Origin: Chloroflexota bacterium
GTDB lineage: Bacteria; Chloroflexota; UBA4733
NCBI GenBank assembly: GCA_023381895.1
Contig: JAMCTA010000109.1
Span: 1 to 62,105 of the forward strand
Reading direction: 5' to 3'
DNA length: 62,105 nucleotides
A model generated the notes under the pieces. The model was not told the DNA's origin. It saw only the letters and a list, made by a program, of their open reading frames with translations, and searched no databases. A program made the position numbers and the translations under genes. Shown in pieces: positions 56,818 to 62,105 of this stretch (positions within the stretch are counted from its first letter, which is position 1; each line of letters begins with the position of its first letter).

Positions 56818-57861
56818 TCACGGCGTAAGGAGTCGCCGCAGCGCCTCGATGACCGCTGCGGGCGTGACGAGCTCCTGCCAGGGCTCCGTGAATTGGAATG
56901 GTAAACGTACGGTGCCTTCGCCAGCATAGGCTGCCGCTCGCGGCGGCTCCACTGTCGCAACAGCTTTCCCTACGGGTGCGTAGAGCTCCGCGGCTGTTGG
57001 ACCGAACACCGCAACGGTGGGGCAGCCTGTTGCTGCCGCAAGGTGCGACACGCCAGAGTCGTTGCCCACGAACGCACCGGCGCGTGTTGCCAGCGCCCCC
57101 AGAACCCCCAGAGGCGTGAGACCGGTCCAGTTTCGGGCCTGCGGCACAAGCGCTTGGACCTGTGCGGCCGCCGTTCGATCACTCTCGCTGCCAACGAGCA
57201 CGGGAACGTAACCCTGTGCTGCGAGATGATGAGCCACAGCAGCAAAACCTTCGGCAGACCAGCGCTTGCTCGTCATGACCGTTCCGGGATTAGTGCCACC
57301 GCCTGGGGCCAGGATGACGAACTTCGGCCTTGGTAGCAAGTGTGTGAGGAGGTCGTTCGCTGCTTCGTAAGCCTCGGGACCCGGCTGGAACGACGGTAGC
57401 GCGCCTGTCGGGATCCCTAGCACCCGAAGCAAGCTCCGTCCCTGCTCCAGTTCGTGCGCATGTGGCAGAGGAGGGACACGTGTCGTATACCAGCGGCCGC
57501 GGCCGCCACTGTCAAGCCCAGCTCGTACTGGTATCCCTGACAGGCGGGTGAGGATGCTGAGCACGGGCGAGCGATCAGGGACAAGCACCACGCTTGCCTT
57601 GAGAGAGCGTAGCGTCATCGTGAGACGGACGAGATCGTCGATGGGTGGATGCCTCCGGAGCCCGATGTGCCCACTGTTCACAACTCGCGTCACTGCAGGA
57701 TGCGGTGTTACAGCTTGAGATGACCATGCCGACGTTATGACAGTGATCTCTGCCTGTGACCAGTGTCGCTTGATATCGGAAAGGAGTGCCGTCACCAGAA
57801 TGAGATCCCCCAGGCAGCAGGGTTTGATGATCACAACGTGGCGACGGGAGGCTACCATCAC
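56818..57861 (-). CDS. GT9 family glycosyltransferase
   Basis: The 347-residue protein starts VVIIKPCCLGDLILVTALLS. It carries FVILAPGGGTNPGTVMTSKR in the centre and FVGNDSGVSHLAAATGCPTV, AVFGPTAAELYAP in the C-terminal half, all GT9 features. It is 48 bases upstream of the next GT9 gene on the same strand, so the two make a tandem operon and probably act in the same glycan pathway. The start is GTG 57861 or ATG 57858, and a purine-rich site precedes both. Confidence 0.87.
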   Translation of the reverse strand: MMVASRRHVVIIKPCCLGDLILVTALLSDIKRHWSQAEITVITSAWSSQAVTPHPAVTRVVNSGHIGLRRHPPIDDLVRLTMTLRSLKASVVLVPDRSPVLSILTRLSGIPVRAGLDSGGRGRWYTTRVPPLPHAHELEQGRSLLRVLGIPTGALPSFQPGPEAYEAANDLLTHLLPRPKFVILAPGGGTNPGTVMTSKRWSAEGFAAVAHHLAAQGYVPVLVGSESDRTAAAQVQALVPQARNWTGLTPLGVLGALATRAGAFVGNDSGVSHLAAATGCPTVAVFGPTAAELYAPVGKAVATVEPPRAAAYAGEGTVRLPFQFTEPWQELVTPAAVIEALRRLLTP

Positions 57862-58231
57862 CGCGCTGGCGCTCCTCTTCCCGGTTTCTAGAATCGTGCT
57901 TCATCACAATGAACAGCATACCGACGCTTTAGGCTATCAATCACGACTATTGAGTATCGTAAGGTGGGCACAACTGACGTTTGACAGCACAAGAGAACGA
58001 TTGCTAGACTGCAAAGTATAGTTAATGAAGCATTTTCGGCGACTGGTTTGCAACTTTCTTACCGGGCACCTGAGCTTCGGAGTTCATTATGTGTTGTGTG
58101 AAGCGCTCTCTGCACAAGGTATGGACTGACGGACAGGGATGGGGCAGCAGATACCTATGATCTTCACTACTCAGATGCTCCAGACGTAGTGCAGCCGGCC
58201 GCCGGCCAACTTCTGACACGAGGTTCGGAGT
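57862..58231. other. Divergent intergenic region before rny
   Basis: No gene is evident in this stretch of about 370 bases between the GT9 genes and rny. It contains the predicted promoter at 57981-58010. Confidence 0.5.
57981..58010 (+). promoter_or_regulatory. Predicted promoter upstream of rny
   Basis: TTGACA (57981-57986) and TAGACT (58005-58010), 18 bases apart, lie about 220 bases upstream of the RNase Y start. The long leader may be regulatory. The assignment is tentative. Confidence 0.4.
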
Positions 58232-59764
58232 ATGTCTGGCGGTATTGCTTTAGTTATTGTCGGGGTAGTCCTCACCATCGTTGGTGTTGGTCTTGTCACG
58301 TGGTCGTACGTTTTCTCGCGCCGCCTGGGTCAGCACGCCCAGGATGAGGCGCAGAGGATTACACTTGAAGCAGAGAAGCGAGAGAAGGAGCTACTCCTCG
58401 AGGCGAAAGACGAAGCCCTGAAAACGCGGCAAGCGCTCGAAGTCGAGTATCGTGACCGCCGCAGAGAATTGAGCGAGATGGAGCGGCGTCTCCAGCGCAA
58501 GGAAGAGGGAGTCGACCGGCGATCTGAACAGCTTGACCGGCGCGAGCGCACTACCCAGCAGCGGGAGCAGCAGCTCGAAAACGATCATGCTGAGGTTGAA
58601 GAATTGAAGCGGCGTCAATTCGAAGAGCTCCAGCGTATTGGTGGGATGAGTACTGAAGTGGCGCAAGATGTGCTGCTCAAGCGCGTCGAAGACGAGATGC
58701 GCGATCTTGTCAGCCGCCGTGTTCGCGAAATTGAGGGCGAAGCGAAGGAAGAAGGGGAGCGACGCGCGCGCTCCATCATCGCTAGCGCCATTCAACGCTA
58801 CGCGGCCGACCAAGTGGCCGAAACCGCGGTCACAGTGGTCAGCATCCCCAGTGAAGACATGAAGGCCCGTATCATCGGTCGCGAAGGTCGGAACATTCGC
58901 GCCTTCGAGAATGCGACCGGGGTCGATCTGATCATCGATGAGACCCCTGATGCGGTGACACTCTCGAGCTTTGACCCGGTGCGTCGTGAGGTGGCTCGCC
59001 TGGCGCTCACTCGTCTGATTCAGGATGGACGGATCCATCCGGCGAATATCGAGCAGGTAGTAGAGCGCGCCCGGCGAGAGATCGATGCGGTGATGCGCGA
59101 TGAGGGCGAGAAGGCAGCGTTAGCCGCGCACGTGAACGGCCTCCATCCCGATCTCATCCGCACGCTCGGTCGTCTACACTTTCGTTACTCCTATGGGCAA
59201 AATGTCTTGAAACACTCCGTTGAGGTCGCCCACGTGGCCGCGATGATGGCGGCGGAAATCGGCGCGGACGTCAATGTGTGCCGGCGCGGAGGTCTGCTCC
59301 ACGATATCGGCAAAGCAATCGATCACGAAGTCGAAGGACCGCACGCGGAGATAGGTGCTGAGCTGTGTCGTCGCCTCAACGCCTCGCCAAAGGTGGTGCA
59401 CTGTATCGCGACGCATCACACTCCCGAAGCGATGGAGACGGTGGAAGCGATCATCGTTCAGGCCGCCGATAGCGCGTCGGGCGCGCGCCCTGGTGCGAGA
59501 GGGGACGTGGCGACGTCATACGTGAAGCGCCTCGAGGCTCTCGAGCAGATCGCCACGTCCTTTGATGGCGTCGAGCGCGCCTATGCGATTCAGGCCGGGC
59601 GCGAGGTCCGTATCATCGTAAACCCGGATCACATCGATGACCTTGGCGCTGCACGGCTGATGCGAGAGATCGTCAAACGCATCGAAAACGAGCTTGAGTA
59701 TCCTGGCCAGATCAAGGTCATGGTGGTGCGTGAGCTGCGTGTAGTCGACTACGCGAGGCGCTGA
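58232..59764 (+). CDS. rny: Ribonuclease Y
   Basis: The 510-residue protein has an N-terminal membrane anchor ([20 protein letters not shown]), a long charged coiled coil to about residue 170, a KH domain with the loop [20 protein letters not shown] (around 215), and an HD domain with [20 protein letters not shown] (around 355) for metal-dependent endonuclease activity. RNase Y initiates mRNA decay in Firmicutes and related phyla. ATG 58232 fits the membrane start. The next gene (DUF2851) follows after 35 bases on the same strand. Confidence 0.95.
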   Translation: MSGGIALVIVGVVLTIVGVGLVTWSYVFSRRLGQHAQDEAQRITLEAEKREKELLLEAKDEALKTRQALEVEYRDRRRELSEMERRLQRKEEGVDRRSEQLDRRERTTQQREQQLENDHAEVEELKRRQFEELQRIGGMSTEVAQDVLLKRVEDEMRDLVSRRVREIEGEAKEEGERRARSIIASAIQRYAADQVAETAVTVVSIPSEDMKARIIGREGRNIRAFENATGVDLIIDETPDAVTLSSFDPVRREVARLALTRLIQDGRIHPANIEQVVERARREIDAVMRDEGEKAALAAHVNGLHPDLIRTLGRLHFRYSYGQNVLKHSVEVAHVAAMMAAEIGADVNVCRRGGLLHDIGKAIDHEVEGPHAEIGAELCRRLNASPKVVHCIATHHTPEAMETVEAIIVQAADSASGARPGARGDVATSYVKRLEALEQIATSFDGVERAYAIQAGREVRIIVNPDHIDDLGAARLMREIVKRIENELEYPGQIKVMVVRELRVVDYARR

Positions 59765-59799
59765 GAGAGCTAGCTGCCGGAAAGGCGCCAGGTAAGGAC

Positions 59800-61107
59800 G
59801 TGGGAACGCCCGCCCTGACGGAGGAGCACCTGTGCCACGTGTGGGCGCACCGGCTCTATCATCCCCAGTTGCTTACCACAGACCGCGGTGAGCTTGTGCA
59901 CGTCGTCTTCCCCGGGCGGCGCAGCGGCGATCCGGGACCAGACTTTCGAGATGCTGTCCTGGCTCTCCCCGAAGCGACGCTCCTCCGGGGCGATGTGGAG
60001 ATCCATCTGGAAGGCGCAGGCTGGATGCGCCACGGCCACGCCGCTGACCCGCGATATGCCAACGTCATCCTTCACGTGACCTGGGAGGAATCGCGACCAG
60101 TGAAGACCAGCCGCGGAGAGACAATCCGGACCCTAGCTCTGGCCCTATGTGTCGCGTTGACTCCGGAGGACCTCCTCGCGGTGCCCCTCCGCCACAGCTG
60201 GCATGTTCCTCCTTCCTGCCCCGCGTCTGCTGCCGCACAACGCCTCGATGAGCTCTCCGCACTGATTCACGACCTTGGTCAGCAGCGGCTTCTCGAGCGC
60301 GCTCAGCGGCTCGCCGCCGATGCGGCTGTCATTGGGTTCGAGCAGGCGGTATGGCAGCGTCTCCTGCGGGCGCTAGGCTATCATCGCAATACTGACCCAT
60401 TTGCCCATCTCGCCGAGGCCGTGCCCTGGAGCACAGCGACGGCATTGCTGGCGCTATCTAGCGGAGAGGAGGGCCTTCAGGCCCTGCTGCTGGGCAGCGC
60501 TGGCTTCTTCACGGAAGAAGCAGCCCCCTGGACGCGATTTGACAGTGGCGAGCTCAACCGATGGCGACCCCTCTGGAAGACTTACCGAAGATGGCTCGCT
60601 GCCCCACCACTACGAGTCACCGACTGGACATTCAGCGCCGTCCGGCCCGAAAACACGCCATCGCGCCGCATTCTTGCGGCTGCCGCGATCGCCGCGAGGT
60701 GGGCCCCAGTGCTGACGGAAGCGTTGGTCGACCTGGTGCGGGGAACCGATCGCCGTATACGCCTCACGGATCGCAGACGCGGACGAGGACGGGCTGCGCC
60801 TTTGGGGATGAGTCGCGAAGAAGACCTGGTCGTGAATGTGGTGCTGCCGCTGGCGCTCGCAGTGGCCATGGATGAGCGGGACCCAACGCTGGAAGAGCGG
60901 GTGTGGGATCGCTTTGCGACGCTGTCGCGATCCGCTGGCAACAGCATCACCCGGCACATGCGTGCCACGATCGGGCTTCCGCAGCATTGGGAACTCGCAC
61001 CCCGAGCAGAGCAGGGTTTGCTCTACGTGCACGAGCGCTGGTGCCGAGAGCGCTACTGCTCCGAGTGTCCACTAGGTCAGCGCTTCGGCACGCCTGTGGA
61101 CCCTTGA
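59800..61107 (+). CDS. DUF2851 family protein
   Basis: The 435-residue protein has the DUF2851 blocks PGPDFRDAVLALPEATLLRG, DVEIHLEGAGWMRHGHAADP and NVILHVTWEES, and a C-terminal cysteine cluster CRERYCSECPLGQRF. This acid/histidine arrangement in the N-terminal third recalls a restriction-type PD-(D/E)xK nuclease fold, but the family is uncharacterised. It uses GTG 59800. It is close behind rny, so may share its transcript, and is followed by the tRNA-Arg gene. Confidence 0.87.
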   Translation: MGTPALTEEHLCHVWAHRLYHPQLLTTDRGELVHVVFPGRRSGDPGPDFRDAVLALPEATLLRGDVEIHLEGAGWMRHGHAADPRYANVILHVTWEESRPVKTSRGETIRTLALALCVALTPEDLLAVPLRHSWHVPPSCPASAAAQRLDELSALIHDLGQQRLLERAQRLAADAAVIGFEQAVWQRLLRALGYHRNTDPFAHLAEAVPWSTATALLALSSGEEGLQALLLGSAGFFTEEAAPWTRFDSGELNRWRPLWKTYRRWLAAPPLRVTDWTFSAVRPENTPSRRILAAAAIAARWAPVLTEALVDLVRGTDRRIRLTDRRRGRGRAAPLGMSREEDLVVNVVLPLALAVAMDERDPTLEERVWDRFATLSRSAGNSITRHMRATIGLPQHWELAPRAEQGLLYVHERWCRERYCSECPLGQRFGTPVDP

Positions 61108-61268
61108 GCAGTAAGGAACGATGAGCGGGGCTACACGGCGAGGAGGTGATTGGTAGCGGCCGGTGCTGCCAGAGCTGTCGGGCTCTGGGAATGTATCCCG
61201 CAGGTCGAGATAGCCTTGAGACAGGCTGGTATACTCCAGCCGCGGTTCCAGAGGACCGGCAATCTCCT

Positions 61269-61342
61269 GGCCCCGTAGCTCAGTAGGACAGAGCAGCGGT
61301 TTCCTAAACCGCGTGTCGGGTGTTCGAGTCACCCCGGGGCTA
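61269..61342 (+). tRNA. tRNA-Arg (CCT)
   Basis: The 74-base sequence folds as a tRNA: acceptor GGCCCCG with CGGGGCT, D-arm TAGCTCAGTAGGACAGAGCA, anticodon stem GCGGT/ACCGC with loop TTCCTAA (anticodon CCT, read AGG), a five-base variable loop GTGTC and T-arm GGGTG-TTCGAGT-CACCC. The first acceptor pair is G-U and no CCA is encoded. Remnants of a HEPN/MNT module lie directly downstream, so it could be an integration site. Confidence 0.93.
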
Positions 61343-61372
61343 CATTATTTTTCCTCTGGTGGAGCTCTACAG

Positions 61373-61585
61373 TGTCAAGTCTGAAACTCAAAGCCCTCTA
61401 CATCAAGCAGCGCGGCGTTCTGGCTCCGCACACTCAACCCGGCGTTCGATCTGTCGCGCTACCCTGATCCGACGACAGGCGATGTGCCAGTGGATACTGT
61501 TGGCAGGCAGGTAGCAGAGCTACACCTAGCAGGTGGAGAAAGGGTGCTTCGATGGATCGCCAGCGAGCTCTCGACCCCGTTCTAG
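61373..61585 (+). pseudogene. HEPN-domain toxin remnant
   Basis: GTG 61373 with GGAG upstream starts SSLKLKALYIKQRGVLAPHT then the frame ends. The next frame holds LRTLNPAFDLSRYPDPTTGD and VAELHLAGGERVLRWIASEL, ending with TAG 61583-61585. These are the N-terminal and C-terminal parts of HEPN proteins of MNT/HEPN pairs, joined by an internal deletion of roughly 50-70 residues expected in the family. The catalytic R-x4-6-H segment is likely lost. The stop lies inside the start of the MNT-type gene. Confidence 0.55.
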
Positions 61586-61901
61586 GTCGTTTCGCCGGAC
61601 GCCTTCGGCAGGACATCGGGGCGGAGCGGGTACTCTTGTTCGGCTCCCACGCCCGTGGCAACGCCTACCATGACAGCGACTACGACTTCATCGTCGTCTC
61701 GCCACGCTTTGCCGGCGCGGACCGCTTCCAGCGCGGATCGACTTCTGGGACATCTGGCAAGACGTCGACGGACGCGATCCCATCGACGTCATCCGTGTAA
61801 CGCCCGAGGAGTTCGAGCAAGCTCGCCAGCGCATTACCCTTATCCAGGCGGTGCTGCCGGAAGCGGTCGATCTGCCGCCAGCGGAGGCCGCGACGGCTTG
61901 A
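61552..61901 (+). pseudogene. MNT-type nucleotidyltransferase, frameshifted
   Basis: ATG 61552 gives an N-terminus with FGSHARGNAYHDSDYDFIVV: the GS and DxD (D41, D43) catalytic core of minimal nucleotidyltransferases, which AMPylate their HEPN toxin partner. At about 61732 the frame shifts; the rest reads IDFWDIWQDVDGRDPIDVIR, EEFEQARQRITLIQAVLPEA and ends at TGA 61899-61901. It overlaps the HEPN remnant. The one-base change is enough to break it, so both genes of the module are inactive. Confidence 0.7.
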
Positions 61902-61964
61902 GCGATGGGCGCTGGGAGCAGAAGCGGTCGGCGGCACGTGCGACGGATGAGGCGGTAACGAGTA

Positions 61965-62105
61965 TGCCCGAGTCTCTCGGTCCCGTCTCCCGGTACGTCC
62001 GCGAGCGCCTCGGTCAGCGACTGGGCGTCCCCGTCTGCGCCGTGATCGTGACGCCCACGCTGCCGATCTTCAGTCAGCGCGAGTGGGTGGAACATGCCAG
62101 CTGTG
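61965..62105 (+). CDS. Unknown protein, cut by window end
   Basis: An open frame from ATG 61965 runs to the right edge: MPESLGPVSRYVRERLGQRL then PVCAVIVTPTLPIFSQREWV and further. Composition is protein-like and the frame is unbroken. The family cannot be told from 47 codons. The start has only a poor ribosome site, so the gene may begin elsewhere. Confidence 0.4.

Noticed and set aside
61126..61344. CGGGGCTACA at 61126-61135 repeats the tRNA 3' end
   Set aside because: Ten GC-rich bases are too short for an att site and lie upstream of the tRNA.

Overview
The window looks like chromosomal DNA of a member of the Chloroflexota, most probably a Thermomicrobia/Sphaerobacter-like thermophile. 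This is inferred from gene content, not from a marker gene. The genes that suggest it are a eukaryote-type (IleS2) isoleucyl-tRNA synthetase under a T-box, a DUF2203 protein beside Lon, a divergent GroEL-like chaperonin, a split cytochrome b plus Rieske complex, and secreted proteins carrying a Chloroflexota-style LGFP-like module. The DNA is GC-rich and genes are close-packed on both strands.

Layout. 1-7000: two unknown minus-strand genes (one cut by the window edge), then a plus-strand sugar cluster (GT9 glycosyltransferase, Gfo/Idh/MocA oxidoreductase, small unknown protein, DUF72 protein, FGGY kinase). 7079-20480: an accessory island. It holds a stand-alone OLD-type ATPase/TOPRIM protein, an NHL-repeat remnant, an overlapping pair of small unknown genes, a decapitated HTH gene, IS66 and tniQ debris, a resolution site, a frameshifted tniR resolvase, a 1597-residue SF1 helicase fused to a Vsr-like nuclease, a BrnT/BrnA module with a dead toxin, a 168-bp second copy of part of the OLD gene, and an AbrB/VapC pair. 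20488-31100: two secreted module proteins (one GH5-like, one transglutaminase-elicitor-like), an SMP-30 lactonase, HolB, GT9, Dtd, FmdB, a receiver protein, a roadblock-like protein and a TPR protein. 31266-41330: purine genes purC-purL-purQ-purS-like, then ileS with its T-box, a second Gfo/Idh/MocA protein and Rpe. 41527-50760: chaperonin paralogue, Rieske/cytochrome b operon, secreted polysaccharide deacetylase, glpK, pyrE, sugar isomerase and a small unknown protein. 50881-62105: zinc-type alcohol dehydrogenase, lipoprotein, Lon, DUF2203, two tandem GT9 genes, RNase Y, DUF2851, tRNA-Arg(CCT), a decayed HEPN/MNT pair and a gene cut by the right edge.

How it fits together. Most of the window is housekeeping (purine and pyrimidine synthesis, translation quality control, respiration, proteolysis, RNA decay) mixed with surface glycan genes: four GT9 transferases and three secreted proteins sharing one extracellular module. 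The 7-20 kb island has the look of a defence/mobile-element graveyard in which two large nucleases (OLD and helicase-nuclease) remain open while much of the mobile machinery and several toxin genes are broken. Single-base homopolymer shifts occur in tniR (A4) and in the cytochrome b subunit IV gene (C9). The second should be checked as a sequencing error because the complex is expected to be needed.
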